In this document: positions 18,987 to 29,474 of the stretch, in pieces
Layout: each line of letters begins with the position of its first letter
Numbering within the stretch: position 1 is the first letter of the stretch
Position numbers and translations under genes: made by a program
Source: Marinilabiliaceae bacterium
GTDB taxonomy: Bacteria; Bacteroidota; Bacteroidia; Bacteroidales; Marinilabiliaceae
Direction: 5' to 3'
Assembly (NCBI GenBank): GCA_027010905.1
Contig: JALVBA010000101.1
Location: 1 to 32,234, forward strand
Length of the DNA: 32,234 bases
The notes under the pieces: model-generated
Seen by the model: only the letters and a program-made list of their open reading frames with translations
What the model was told of the DNA's origin: nothing
Database searches by the model: none

Positions 18987-19038
18987 CAGTTAAAAATTGA
19001 TTTGGTATAAAATATCAACCGCTCTATCTATAATTACC

Positions 19039-20235
19039 CTAAACATCTACCACTTCAGGCTTTTCATTCGACTGCTCCTTATCTTCGAGATTAGACTTAC
19101 TAACACTCAAAATCATCCCTAGTGCCAAACAGGAGAATAGTATTGAAGTACCTCCCATACTAACCAACGGCAGAGTCTGCCCCGTTACAGGAAACATTCC
19201 TACTGCTACTCCCATATTTATTATTGCCTGAAGAACTAAAGTCATAGTAAGCCCCATAACCAACAGAGCCGGGAAGACCCTGTTGCTAGACCGTACAATC
19301 ACTCCTGCCCTGAATAGCAAAATCATGTATGCCAACAAAACAATCATCCCACCAAACATGCCAAACTCCTCGATAATGATAGCGTAAACAAAATCGCTGT
19401 AGGGATGAGGCAAGAAATATCGTTGCACACTATTACCCGGTCCTTTGCCGAAGAAACCTCCGTTTGCAATTGCCAACTCAGATTTTGAGGCCTGATAGTC
19501 ATGTGAGTCACTCTTGGTGGCATCCCCCTTATCCCGGAAATGCTCAACCCTCCCCCTCCACGTCATCAACCGGCCACACCCGGGCCACTTACGTGGGATA
19601 TGGGGAGCTAACAACAGCAGAATAACCAATGCTCCAATAGCCAGACCTCCGGTAGAGGCAAGAAACTTAAACGGCACCCTACCGATAAACATCAGAACCA
19701 TACTTGCAAAACCAATCAGGATAGCTGTAGAGAGGTCTTCGGTAAATATCAAACCTACAACTCCAACAACAGGCAAAAGGAGTCGGCGGAGATAGACCCT
19801 ACGTGTAATCTTAACATCCTGATGCCGGGCAAGTTCTTTGGCAAGAAAAATCATCAAAGCAATCTTAGCAAACTCAGAAGGTTGAAAAGTTAAATTCACA
19901 ATAGGTAGGGTAATCCAACGATTTGCACTATTAATATTCGTACCTGAAAAGAGTGCTATAAACAGAAGTGCAATCGCTAGCATCAAAATAATAAACGCCA
20001 GACGACCAAACCATTTATAGGGTATCTTATGCACAAAAACAATAATAGTTACGCCAAACAGCAGAAACATAGCGTGCCTCACCAGATAGTAAACCGCATT
20101 TCCGGCATGGTGCTTTGACGCCAGGTTTCCGGTAGCACTATAGATTACCATCATAGAGATAACAGACAACCCTGCTATTACATACCAGATTATCTTGTCG
20201 CCCTTAAAATATCTTTGCAAAAACTCTTCCATCAC
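19039..20235 (-). CDS. ftsW: SEDS family peptidoglycan polymerase FtsW
   Basis: Polytopic; NLTFQPSEFAKIALMIFLAKEL; GNSVQRYFLPHPYSDFVYAIIIEEFG; GQTLPLVSMGGTSILFSCLALGMILS. Confidence 0.97.
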   Translation of the reverse strand: MMEEFLQRYFKGDKIIWYVIAGLSVISMMVIYSATGNLASKHHAGNAVYYLVRHAMFLLFGVTIIVFVHKIPYKWFGRLAFIILMLAIALLFIALFSGTNINSANRWITLPIVNLTFQPSEFAKIALMIFLAKELARHQDVKITRRVYLRRLLLPVVGVVGLIFTEDLSTAILIGFASMVLMFIGRVPFKFLASTGGLAIGALVILLLLAPHIPRKWPGCGRLMTWRGRVEHFRDKGDATKSDSHDYQASKSELAIANGGFFGKGPGNSVQRYFLPHPYSDFVYAIIIEEFGMFGGMIVLLAYMILLFRAGVIVRSSNRVFPALLVMGLTMTLVLQAIINMGVAVGMFPVTGQTLPLVSMGGTSILFSCLALGMILSVSKSNLEDKEQSNEKPEVVDV

Positions 20236-21572
20236 AATTTCCTTACAGTATCTTTAAACAGTATACCCCGGTGCTCATAATTATTAAAAAGGTCGAAACT
20301 GGCACATGCAGGAGAGAGCAGAACAACATCGTTAATCTCACCCACCATGTATGCTGATTTTACGGCATCCTTCATTGAGCTTGTCTCGATTATTTCGTGT
20401 ACTATACCTTTAAAATAGTTCGCCAGCTTTTTATTATCTCTGCCCATGCAGATAAGAACCTTCACCTTTTTGCGCACAATATCCTCCAGCTCAGCGTAGT
20501 CGTTACCTTTATCTGTACCACCGGCAATCCAAATCACAGGATTATCCATACACTCAAGAGCATACCAGGTAGAGTTGACATTGGTAGCTTTAGAGTCGTT
20601 GATAAATTTAATACCACGAACGGTAGCGACTTTTTCAAGCCGATGCTCAACCCCTTTAAAGCTTATCAGGCTATCGCGGATAATCTTCTTTCGAATCTTA
20701 ATAACATGGGACACTATCCCGGCTGCCATAGAGTTATAGATGTTATGGCGTCCCTTTAAAGAAAGCTCATGTGCAAAAAGGCTCATAGATTCATTTTTAT
20801 AATTAATTACAATTTTATCATCTTCTAAATATGCTCCCTCACTCACTCTGATTTTTAATGAAAACGGCAGTTTACAACTCACAATACTTCTCTCCTCCAT
20901 CTCAGCAACTACATTTTTATCATCGGCACAGTAGAGAAACTTATCCCCCTCTGCCATGTTTTGCACCACTCTGAACTTTGAGTTGATGTAGTTCTGCATC
21001 TCATGTCCATACCTGTCGAGATGGTCGGGGGTAATATTCAGGATGATTGCGATATCAGCCTTAAAACTGAACATCCCATCCAACTGAAAACTACTCAGCT
21101 CCAAAACCCACCACTCAGGCTCAACACCCTGTGCAACCTGCCTGGCAAAACTAACACCCACATTACCTGCCATTCCCACGTTTAACCCTGCCTCAGTTAA
21201 AATATGATGAATAAGCATTGTGGTAGTTGTTTTACCATTGCTACCTGTAACACAAATCGTCTTTCCTTTGGCATACCTTCCGGCAAACTCAATCTCTGAG
21301 ATAACCGGAATACCTCTACTTTTCAACTTCACAATAAGAGGGACATCATCGGGTATACCCGGACTCTTAACCACCTCATCAGCCATTAATACTTTAATCT
21401 CCGAATGTCCCCGTTGTTCAAACTCAACGCCACACTCTTTCAACTCATCGAGGAAGTGAGGCTTTATCTCCCCCATATCGGAGACAAAAACCTGCAAGCC
21501 ATTTTGCATAGCAAGCATAGCCGCACCAATGCCGCTCTCCCCTGCTCCCAATATGACTAACCTCTTTTTCAT
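20232..21572 (-). CDS. murD: UDP-N-acetylmuramoylalanine--D-glutamate ligase
   Basis: LGAGESGIGAAMLA; VTGSNGKTTTTMLIHHIL; INDSKATNVNSTWYAL; ATGA overlap with ftsW. Confidence 0.97.
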   Translation of the reverse strand: MKKRLVILGAGESGIGAAMLAMQNGLQVFVSDMGEIKPHFLDELKECGVEFEQRGHSEIKVLMADEVVKSPGIPDDVPLIVKLKSRGIPVISEIEFAGRYAKGKTICVTGSNGKTTTTMLIHHILTEAGLNVGMAGNVGVSFARQVAQGVEPEWWVLELSSFQLDGMFSFKADIAIILNITPDHLDRYGHEMQNYINSKFRVVQNMAEGDKFLYCADDKNVVAEMEERSIVSCKLPFSLKIRVSEGAYLEDDKIVINYKNESMSLFAHELSLKGRHNIYNSMAAGIVSHVIKIRKKIIRDSLISFKGVEHRLEKVATVRGIKFINDSKATNVNSTWYALECMDNPVIWIAGGTDKGNDYAELEDIVRKKVKVLICMGRDNKKLANYFKGIVHEIIETSSMKDAVKSAYMVGEINDVVLLSPACASFDLFNNYEHRGILFKDTVRKL

Positions 21573-21743
21573 CTAATATATGCCCCCTCTAACTCCCCCC
21601 AAGGGAGAGAAAATTAAAAGACTAATTATTTTACAATTTTCTCTATCATATCTCCTCACATATTCCTGTAACTAATACACCTCTCTTATTCTCATTCTAT
21701 CTTCACCTCCATATTCCGATTCTCAGGACTCTGCAATCATTCA

Positions 21744-21822
<79 letters not shown>

Positions 21823-21832
21823 TTCCTTCTTC

Positions 21833-23065
21833 CTACCTTACCTTCAACGTTACCAATGTAATTACGGCCAGTACGATACCAATAATCCAAAAGCGTGTTA
21901 CTATTTTCGACTCGGTATATCCTTTTATCTGATAGTGATGATGAAGCGGCGCCATCCTGAATATCCGCCTCCCCTCACCAAATTTCTTTCGTGTATATTT
22001 AAACCATCCCACCTGCATCATTACAGAGACATTTTCAACAAAAAATATCCCGCACAATATTGGTATCAAAAGCTCTATCCTAATCATTATTGCAAAAACA
22101 GCAATTATTCCACCGAGAGTAAGACTACCTGTATCGCCCATAAACACTTGAGCCGGGAATGAATTATACCACAGAAACCCCACCGTTGCACCTATGAATG
22201 CACCAATAAAAATCACAAGCTCTTCGGAGAATGGGATGTAGAGAATATGCAGATAGTTGGCATAGATAATATTACCCGAGAGATAGGCGAAAATTCCGAG
22301 GGTAGTAGCAATAATTGCCGACGTTCCCGTGGCGAGACCATCGAGGCCATCAGTGATATTTGCACCATTGGACACTGCGATAATGATAAAAATTACTGCC
22401 AGTACAAAAATTATCCATCCATATTTTTTAGCACTGTCGCCCATAAAGCCTAGTACCGATGAGTAATCAAATTTATTATTCTTAAAAAACGGTACTGTTG
22501 TAATTGCCCCCTTTATCTCACGCATCACCGGACGCTCGGTGATTTCGCCCTGCCTATTTTCAACCTGAATACTCTGTCCCGGGACTCTCTCCCTTATCAC
22601 AACATCATCGCTAAGATAGAGTGTCAGGCCAACAATTAACCCCAGACCTATCTGGCCGGCAATTTTAAATCTTCCTGCAAGACCCTTTTTATCTTTCTTA
22701 AATACTTTAATATAGTCGTCAATAAAACCAATTGTGCCTAACCAAAGGGTAGTGATAATCATCAGAATGATATATACATTTTCGAGTTTGGCAAAGAGTA
22801 TTGTGGGAATCAGAATTGCACCAATAATTATCAGACCACCCATTGTGGGTGTTCCCTTCTTCTCGTACTGACCTTCAAGTCCAAGGTCGCGTACTACCTC
22901 TCCAATTTGCTGGCGCTGAAGTGACCGAATAATCACCTTGCCAAAAACAGTAGCAAAAAGCAGCGAAAAGATGATAGCCATACTTGCTCTGAAAGAGATA
23001 TACTGAAACATCCCTGCCCCCGGAAAATTCAGTTCTGATAAGTATTGAAACAGATAGTAAAGCAT
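21833..23065 (-). CDS. mraY: Phospho-N-acetylmuramoyl-pentapeptide-transferase
   Basis: [72 protein letters not shown]. Confidence 0.98.
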   Translation of the reverse strand: MLYYLFQYLSELNFPGAGMFQYISFRASMAIIFSLLFATVFGKVIIRSLQRQQIGEVVRDLGLEGQYEKKGTPTMGGLIIIGAILIPTILFAKLENVYIILMIITTLWLGTIGFIDDYIKVFKKDKKGLAGRFKIAGQIGLGLIVGLTLYLSDDVVIRERVPGQSIQVENRQGEITERPVMREIKGAITTVPFFKNNKFDYSSVLGFMGDSAKKYGWIIFVLAVIFIIIAVSNGANITDGLDGLATGTSAIIATTLGIFAYLSGNIIYANYLHILYIPFSEELVIFIGAFIGATVGFLWYNSFPAQVFMGDTGSLTLGGIIAVFAIMIRIELLIPILCGIFFVENVSVMMQVGWFKYTRKKFGEGRRIFRMAPLHHHYQIKGYTESKIVTRFWIIGIVLAVITLVTLKVR

Positions 23066-23071
23066 AGTTAT

Positions 23072-24532
23072 TTATTTTTGTGCAAATATTTCTTTTACAA
23101 TTTCTCTATCGTCAAAATGGGTTCTTTTACCCTTCACCTCCTGATAGGTCTCGTGACCTTTCCCGGCAATCAGAATGATATCTCCAGCCCGTGCAACCAT
23201 ACAAGCGGTCTTAATGGCTTCCTTACGGTTAGTTATTGAAATAACCTTGATGCGCTCTTTAAAGGTAACCCCCTCCATCATATCCTCAATTATCTGCTCC
23301 GGCTCTTCACTCCGAGGATTATCGGAAGTGAGGATAACTTTCGAGCTGCCTTTAACCGCCTCGGCAGCCATAACCGGACGTTTACTCATATCCCTGTCGC
23401 CACCTGCCCCCACAACGGTAATCAGTTGCTGGTCGAAACTTCTTATCTGATTTATTGTGTCGATAACATTTTTAAGAGCATCGGGAGTGTGAGCATAATC
23501 AACAACAGCCGTCTTACCATCGTCCGAACGTATTGTCTCAAACCTACCATCAACCGACTGAAGTTTACTTAGGGCAACAAGTACATCTCCTTTTTCGAAA
23601 CCTAAAGTTCGTGCAGCACCATAAACAGCCATAAGGTTTTGCGCATTAAAAAACCCCACAAATGTTGTCCACACCTCCTGCCCATCAATAATGAGCTGCA
23701 TACCTTCAAACATACTTTCGATAATGCGCCCTTTGAAGTCGGCCATATCGCGAACAGAGTAGGTGTAAACAGAGGCCTTGGTATTCTGAACCATTACAGC
23801 TCCGTTCTTGTCATCGGCATTCACAAGAGCAAAAGCCTTTTTATTGAGCCCGTCGAAGAATACTTTTTTAGCAGTGATGTATGCCTTAAATGTTTTGTGA
23901 TAGTCGAGATGGTCGTGAGTTATATTTGTAAAGATACCCCCGGCAAATGTGAGTCCGCTGATTCGTTTCTGATGAATAGCATGTGAGCTAACCTCCATGA
24001 AACAGTAGGAGCATCCTTCGTCAACCATCTGTTTCATCATACGGTTTAGCGTTACTGCGTCGGGGGTTGTATGGGTAGCCTTAATCTCTTTTCCATCGAT
24101 AAAATTTGCAACAGTAGAGAAGAGCCCTGTCTTGTTACCCAGCAGCCGGCTCATTTCGTACAGAAGTGTTGCAATGGTTGTTTTTCCGTTAGTACCTGTT
24201 ACACCAACCAGCTTCAGCTTCTCCGACGGATTGTCATAAAAGATAGAAGCCATCTGCCCCAATGCCTCCGATGAGTTCTCAACCTGTAAACTGATGCAAT
24301 CATCAGGAATAACCTCAGGCATCACCTCACAAACTACAGCTTTACAGCCGGCTTCGAAAACACCTTTTATGTATTGGTGGCCGTCTGTTTGAGTCCCTTT
24401 AATAGCAACAAAAACACTATTTATTCCGGCCTCTCTTGAGTCAAAAATAATCTCAGAGACTACCGGGTCTACAGCTCCTTTTGAGGAGATAACCTTTACC
24501 GCTGATAATATATGTGACAATTTATACTCCAT
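23072..24532 (-). CDS. murE: UDP-N-acetylmuramoyl-L-alanyl-D-glutamate--diaminopimelate ligase
   Basis: VTGTNGKTTIATLLYEM; HTTPDAVTL; VVDYAHTPDALKNVI; TSDNPRSEEPEQIIEDM (DNPR motif of meso-DAP-adding enzymes). Confidence 0.97.
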   Translation of the reverse strand: MEYKLSHILSAVKVISSKGAVDPVVSEIIFDSREAGINSVFVAIKGTQTDGHQYIKGVFEAGCKAVVCEVMPEVIPDDCISLQVENSSEALGQMASIFYDNPSEKLKLVGVTGTNGKTTIATLLYEMSRLLGNKTGLFSTVANFIDGKEIKATHTTPDAVTLNRMMKQMVDEGCSYCFMEVSSHAIHQKRISGLTFAGGIFTNITHDHLDYHKTFKAYITAKKVFFDGLNKKAFALVNADDKNGAVMVQNTKASVYTYSVRDMADFKGRIIESMFEGMQLIIDGQEVWTTFVGFFNAQNLMAVYGAARTLGFEKGDVLVALSKLQSVDGRFETIRSDDGKTAVVDYAHTPDALKNVIDTINQIRSFDQQLITVVGAGGDRDMSKRPVMAAEAVKGSSKVILTSDNPRSEEPEQIIEDMMEGVTFKERIKVISITNRKEAIKTACMVARAGDIILIAGKGHETYQEVKGKRTHFDDREIVKEIFAQK

Positions 24533-26640
24533 TAGCCCATCCTTAAAGTTATAGTCTTACCCTTCCTGAATCTACCTCCCGGTGTCAGCGATTGGTGACT
24601 CACCCTACCTGCACCCCTGACATTTACTTTCAGTCCTGCATTTTCAAGGACACAAACAGCATCCTTTGCTCCCATACCTCTCACGTCAGGCACCAGACCT
24701 CTCGGTATAATTTTAGGTCGCAACAGAATATCGTACTCACGAGCCCTTGTTGACAACCACTCAGAATCAACATCTTTATTCTTAATATTTATCTTTATAT
24801 CATCGAATACCGCCAGCAACTCCTCTTTTTTACCCCCTTTAGAGTATGGCATACTGTTGGACGCCTCTATCTCAAGGTCTTCGGCAATCTCCTGCCGGTC
24901 GAAACTCTGAGCATACACTCTGTCGGATATTCCTTTAAAAACAGTACCTGCCACCACATTGGCATAATAGACATTTTTAGATGGTGCATTAACCACAACA
25001 ATGCAGCTATAGACGGGTTTGTCTGCCGGAAAGTAACCCACAAAAGTACCCTGATACTCTACTCTGTTTTTATGATATCCGCTTGTACCACTCGCTATCT
25101 GTGCAGTACCGGTTTTCCCGGCAATTTTATATTTATCACTTTTTATATTTGTGGCAGTTCCGCGTTCCACAACTCCCATCAATACTTCATGAACTTTCTC
25201 AACTGTACTTTTTGAGCATATTGAGGGATTTAGTACCTGCGGCTCAAATCTCTTAACCACATCACCATGGTCGCGTATCTCCTTTACAAACATAGGTTTT
25301 ACCTTAACCCCATTATTGGCTATTGCATTGTAAAAAGTTAAAATTTGCAAAGGTGTCATCTGCACCTCATATCCTATAGACATCCAGGGGAGAGATACTC
25401 CTGACCAGTACTTCTCGCCGGGGAATCGAAATACAGGAGCGCCTTCACCGGCGATATCCAGCTCAAGAGGTTTGTTCAGCCCCATGGAGAATATTCTCTC
25501 AACATATTTTGCCTGATTACTTTTATAGTTATCGTAAATCATCCTTGAGATACCGATATTTGATGATTTCTCAAATGCCTCACGAACGGTAATTTTTCCA
25601 AGGCCACCATGATGACTATCTCTCATTATCCGGTCGTAATATCTGTAAGTTCCATTTCCGGCATCAATAGTATCGTCGAGTGTTACCACTCCATCTTCGA
25701 GGGCAACTATCATTGATGCAAGTTTAAATGTAGAGCCGGGCTCTGTTGCATCACCCACTGCAAAGTTGTACGCCTCAGAGTATTTACCTGATGATGTACG
25801 CATCAGGTTTGCAATAGCTTTAATCTCTCCTGTTTGCACCTCCATCAGCACAGCTACGCCGTAACGAGCCTCCTGCTTTTCAAGCTGTCTGAGCAGAGCA
25901 TTCTCCGTCATATCCTGCAACTCTACATTTATGGTAGTTATAATATCTTTCCCGTCAATGGAAGGAATCTCCTCGCGGTTAATCCAACGACCGGCAATTT
26001 TAGTGTATGTTCCGGCTCCGTTTACTCCCCTCAGATACTTCTCGTAGGCTTTTTCCAAACCGGCTTTACCTCCCAACTCTTTATTTCCGTAAATAGAGCC
26101 AATAGTTCGTGAAGCCAGCAGTCCGAATGGTTTCTCACGGCTATCGAACTGCTCTACAATAAAGCCACCAACGTTTTTCCCTAGATTAAAAAATGGAAAC
26201 TGTTTAACTTTCTGAAGTTCGGTGTAGGAGATTTTCTTTCTGTTAACGAGGTAGTATCGCTTACCTGCCCTTCTTGCTTTTTTCAAGTTATTAAGGTATG
26301 TCTGTGATGATTTATCCCTAAAGAACTTTGACAAATGATTAGCGAGGCTTCTCACGTTTTTATTGAATACACCCTGCGTTAGTCCTCCCGCAAGCATATC
26401 CATGTGAATACGGTAACTAGGAACAGAGCAGGCAAACTCCCTGCCATCATCAGAGAGGATATTTCCTCTGTTGGCAACTATCTCTTTCTTCATCGATTTA
26501 AGCACAGCAATCTTCTTCTTCAGCTCTCCCCCTTTAACATACTGCAAATTAAATATACTCATAATAACGAATACAGCCACGGCAAAGACTAAGATGTAAA
26601 GAACACCAAAACGCAAAATTATATTTTTCTTTCTATCCAT
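24532..26640 (-). CDS. ftsI: Division-specific class B penicillin-binding protein with PASTA domain
   Basis: SxxK in EPGSTFKLASM, SSN in EKSSNIGISRMI, KTG in IAGKTGTAQIA; C-terminal PASTA-like VPDVRGMGAKDAVCVLENAGLKVNV. Confidence 0.95.
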   Translation of the reverse strand: MDRKKNIILRFGVLYILVFAVAVFVIMSIFNLQYVKGGELKKKIAVLKSMKKEIVANRGNILSDDGREFACSVPSYRIHMDMLAGGLTQGVFNKNVRSLANHLSKFFRDKSSQTYLNNLKKARRAGKRYYLVNRKKISYTELQKVKQFPFFNLGKNVGGFIVEQFDSREKPFGLLASRTIGSIYGNKELGGKAGLEKAYEKYLRGVNGAGTYTKIAGRWINREEIPSIDGKDIITTINVELQDMTENALLRQLEKQEARYGVAVLMEVQTGEIKAIANLMRTSSGKYSEAYNFAVGDATEPGSTFKLASMIVALEDGVVTLDDTIDAGNGTYRYYDRIMRDSHHGGLGKITVREAFEKSSNIGISRMIYDNYKSNQAKYVERIFSMGLNKPLELDIAGEGAPVFRFPGEKYWSGVSLPWMSIGYEVQMTPLQILTFYNAIANNGVKVKPMFVKEIRDHGDVVKRFEPQVLNPSICSKSTVEKVHEVLMGVVERGTATNIKSDKYKIAGKTGTAQIASGTSGYHKNRVEYQGTFVGYFPADKPVYSCIVVVNAPSKNVYYANVVAGTVFKGISDRVYAQSFDRQEIAEDLEIEASNSMPYSKGGKKEELLAVFDDIKINIKNKDVDSEWLSTRAREYDILLRPKIIPRGLVPDVRGMGAKDAVCVLENAGLKVNVRGAGRVSHQSLTPGGRFRKGKTITLRMG

Positions 26641-26646
26641 TACTTG

Positions 26647-27024
26647 TTATTCCGGTACATATAAAACTCTCGGAGGCTCAGTCAGCTCATTCAACTCAAC
26701 TCCCCTGGCTCTCATCCTCTCCAGCACTTCGCTCTGTTTGCTCATCGACATCAGGTCGGATGATGTTGTAACGGCCTCGTACCTTAACTCCTTAACCTCA
26801 CGGTTCAGCATGTAAAGCTCATTTTGTAATCTCTCAACGGTGTAGTGATTACTGATATAAAGAAATCCCAATGCTACCCCGAGAAAAATAAAATATATCT
26901 GACCGGTAAACAGCTTTTTGGTAAGCAACCTACCATTCATAACATCCTTAAAGGTCACCGTTTTAAGCTCCTGCAACTCTTCGCTGGAATTCACAAAATC
27001 CTTAAATTGAAATAACTTTTTCAT
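26647..27024 (-). CDS. ftsL: FtsL-like small bitopic division protein
   Basis: 125 aa, one TM (IYFIFLGVALGFLYISNHYTVERLQNELYMLNREVKELRYEAV) followed by a coiled-coil; located between rsmH and ftsI. Confidence 0.85.
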   Translation of the reverse strand: MKKLFQFKDFVNSSEELQELKTVTFKDVMNGRLLTKKLFTGQIYFIFLGVALGFLYISNHYTVERLQNELYMLNREVKELRYEAVTTSSDLMSMSKQSEVLERMRARGVELNELTEPPRVLYVPE

Positions 27025-27926
27025 ATCCTCTCTGCTACTCTAAGTTTTGCACTTCGTGCTCTGTTATTTCTACCAATCTCATCATCCGAAGGAACAATTA
27101 CCTTTCTGTTTATGGCTCTAAGCGGAACATCCGCATTTCCATAAATATCAGTTATCACCTCCGAGCTTTTGAATCCACCTGTTTTAATAAAATTTTTCAC
27201 CAGCCTGTCCTCAAGGCTGTGATAGGATATAATAACCAGTCGACCACTCTTTTTTAGTAGTGCCGGACATTGTGCCAACGTCTCCTCTAATACTGCCATC
27301 TCTTGGTTCACCTCAATGCGAAGTGCCTGAAAAACTTTTGCCAAAAATTTTGAAATATCCTTTTTAGGAGCAATCTTTTCGGCCACCCCCTTTAAATCAT
27401 CTGTATACCTAAACGGGTTGTTCAGCCGTTGTGAAGTTATCTCTCTTACAAGTCTTCCTGCATTTTTTATCTCTCCGTACACCGAGAAGATTCGTTTCAA
27501 GTCACTCGCCTCATAGTTGTTCAGAACAGCGGCAGCATCCTTTATTGCAGAGCTATTCATTCGCATATCCAAAGATCCTTTGAAACGAAAGGAGAATCCT
27601 CTTTCGGCAACATCAAAATGGTGAGACGAAACTCCCAAGTCACCTAAGATACCATCGACCTCCTCAATATTCAGATATCTCAAAAAGTTTGTCAGATATC
27701 TGAAGTTATGCTTAACAAAAATAACTCTTGGGTCGTCGGGTCTATTTTCATGGGCATCCTCATCCTGGTCAAAAACAATCAGTTTACCATCTCCAATACG
27801 TTTAAGTATCTCGCGACTATGACCTCCTCCTCCGAATGTAAGGTCAACATACACTCCTTCGGGCTGTATTTCAAGTCCGTCTACTGACTCCTTCAACAAA
27901 ACAGGTATGTGGTATTGTTCGCCCAT
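27021..27926 (-). CDS. rsmH: 16S rRNA m4C1402 methyltransferase
   Basis: HIPVLLKESVDGL, VYVDLTFGGGGHSREIL, GDLGVSSHHFD, RIEVNQEM, ISYHSLEDRLVKNF; ATGA overlap with ftsL. Confidence 0.98.
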   Translation of the reverse strand: MGEQYHIPVLLKESVDGLEIQPEGVYVDLTFGGGGHSREILKRIGDGKLIVFDQDEDAHENRPDDPRVIFVKHNFRYLTNFLRYLNIEEVDGILGDLGVSSHHFDVAERGFSFRFKGSLDMRMNSSAIKDAAAVLNNYEASDLKRIFSVYGEIKNAGRLVREITSQRLNNPFRYTDDLKGVAEKIAPKKDISKFLAKVFQALRIEVNQEMAVLEETLAQCPALLKKSGRLVIISYHSLEDRLVKNFIKTGGFKSSEVITDIYGNADVPLRAINRKVIVPSDDEIGRNNRARSAKLRVAERI

Positions 27927-27937
27927 TGCATTATTAA

Positions 27938-28405
27938 CTAATCCGGTTTAACACCGTCGCTATTTCCCAAAATCCTCTCTGCCAACTGCCCTAGCTCATC
28001 CGGTTCAACATCCAAAGAATTAAACTCGTTATCGTCCCATATTTCAATATGACTGTCTACACCAACAAGAACAACTTCGCCGCCAACTCCTATCTGCTCC
28101 TTCAGCCTTCGGGGAATTAATATCCTTCCATTGGAATCGAAACTCACCTCAGCCAATCCTTTAAAGAAGGCTCTGATAAATTTATTGTGATCACGATTGT
28201 ATGTATTCAGCTTAGCTCTTATCTTCTCCAGCTCTCCCTCCCACTGGTTAAACGGAGTTAAAACAAGGCAGTTCTCAAACAGGTCTTTACGCACAACAAA
28301 GCGGTCGCTTCCGTTGGTCACCATTATCTTTTTAAATGGTGATGGAAGCACTATCCGTCCTTTAGCATCGAGCTTACATGAAAAGTCACCAATGAAGGCT
28401 GCCAT
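27938..28405 (-). CDS. mraZ: Transcriptional regulator MraZ
   Basis: ORF 27938-28462; start at 28405 preferred (MAAFIGDFSCKLDAKGRIVLPSPFK); SpoVT/AbrB-like second repeat VSFDSNGRILIPRRLKEQIGV. Confidence 0.95.
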   Translation of the reverse strand: MAAFIGDFSCKLDAKGRIVLPSPFKKIMVTNGSDRFVVRKDLFENCLVLTPFNQWEGELEKIRAKLNTYNRDHNKFIRAFFKGLAEVSFDSNGRILIPRRLKEQIGVGGEVVLVGVDSHIEIWDDNEFNSLDVEPDELGQLAERILGNSDGVKPD

Positions 28406-28443
28406 AATATTTCTATTTATCAAAAGGTAAAAGTAGTGATTAT

Positions 28444-28483
28444 TTAAACCACAACCAACCATTTTACACCACTTTATCCCACT
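28444..28483 (-). promoter_or_regulatory. Putative MraZ operator: four 10-bp direct repeats
   Basis: Minus strand reads AGTGGGATAA AGTGGTGTAA AATGGTTGGT TGTGGTTTAA: TGG at exact 10-nt spacing, upstream of mraZ. Confidence 0.7.
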
Positions 28484-28619
28484 TGTTGAAAACTTTTTTC
28501 TAAAAAAGAGTGGTCATACTCCTTTTTTCAGAAATAAAACAGGTGCATTTAAGTTTTTTTTTCTATACTTGATATCATCAATAAAAATGATTGTTTTAAT
28601 CATCTGAAGATGCAAAAAA

Positions 28620-29450
28620 ATGACAACACCAGATACCAAAAAGTTTATAGATATTGACAATGTATTTGCATCAAAAAATCCTAAGATGTACAAGTACATC
28701 CCTAAATTCCTGCTCTCTTTCCTGAAGCAAATTGTTCATCAAGAGGGGATAAACGATTTTATAAACCGCAACAAACACAAGCAAGGGCTTGACTTTGCAG
28801 AGGCCATAGCAGAAGAGTTTTCGGGAAGCTACTCCTCATCAGGGCTGGAGAATATACCATTGGACAATCGCTATATCTTTGCAGCCAACCATCCTCTGGG
28901 AGGTTTAGACGGTATGGTATTTTTAACTGAAGTTGGCAAGAGATTCCCTAAGGTTCTGTTTCCGGTTAATGATATCCTTCTGAATCTTACAAACTTGAAG
29001 TCTCATTTTGTACCTATCAATAAGCATGGTGCACAAGGACGTGAAGCAGCCAGACTGTTAGAGGAGGCTTACGCTTCAGACAATCAGATACTGATGTTTC
29101 CGGCAGGGTTGGTAAGCAGAAAGATTGATGGTAAGATAACTGACCTTGAGTGGAAACGAAACTTCATTAAGAAGGCAATACAACACAAACGAGATATTAT
29201 TCCGGTATACATATCAGGGCAAAACAGCAACTTCTTTTACAACCTTGCTAATTTCAGAAAGAGGCTGGGAATTAAATTAAATATCGAGATGCTGTTTTTA
29301 CCAAAGGAGCTTTTCAAAAGTATTAACAAAGAGATAACACTGAAATTCGGGCAGCCGGTTAAATGGGAAGAACTTAACAATGGTTTGAAACCACAAGAGT
29401 GGGCTCAAAAAATCAAGGAACTAACCTATAACCTGACAAAAAACAATTAA
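28620..29450 (+). CDS. glsA: PlsC-like acyltransferase, likely glycine-lipid O-acyltransferase
   Basis: Acyltransferase motif NHPLGGLDGMVF (HxxxxD-like), FPAGLVSRKIDGKITDLEWKRNFIKKAI; adjacent to a GlsB/OlsB-type GNAT gene, as remembered for Bacteroides. Confidence 0.78.
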   Translation: MTTPDTKKFIDIDNVFASKNPKMYKYIPKFLLSFLKQIVHQEGINDFINRNKHKQGLDFAEAIAEEFSGSYSSSGLENIPLDNRYIFAANHPLGGLDGMVFLTEVGKRFPKVLFPVNDILLNLTNLKSHFVPINKHGAQGREAARLLEEAYASDNQILMFPAGLVSRKIDGKITDLEWKRNFIKKAIQHKRDIIPVYISGQNSNFFYNLANFRKRLGIKLNIEMLFLPKELFKSINKEITLKFGQPVKWEELNNGLKPQEWAQKIKELTYNLTKNN

Positions 29451-29455
29451 CTTTG
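29448..29455 (+). promoter_or_regulatory. Possible internal -7 element for glsB
   Basis: TAACTTTG matches TAnnTTTG and overlaps the glsA stop codon; no convincing -33 element. Confidence 0.3.
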
Positions 29456-29474
29456 TATTTAAACATTTAAACAT

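Noticed and set aside
28587-28603. ATGATTgttttAATCAT hairpin before glsA
   Set aside because: Short, AT-rich 6-bp palindrome; expected by chance in this composition, no supporting context.
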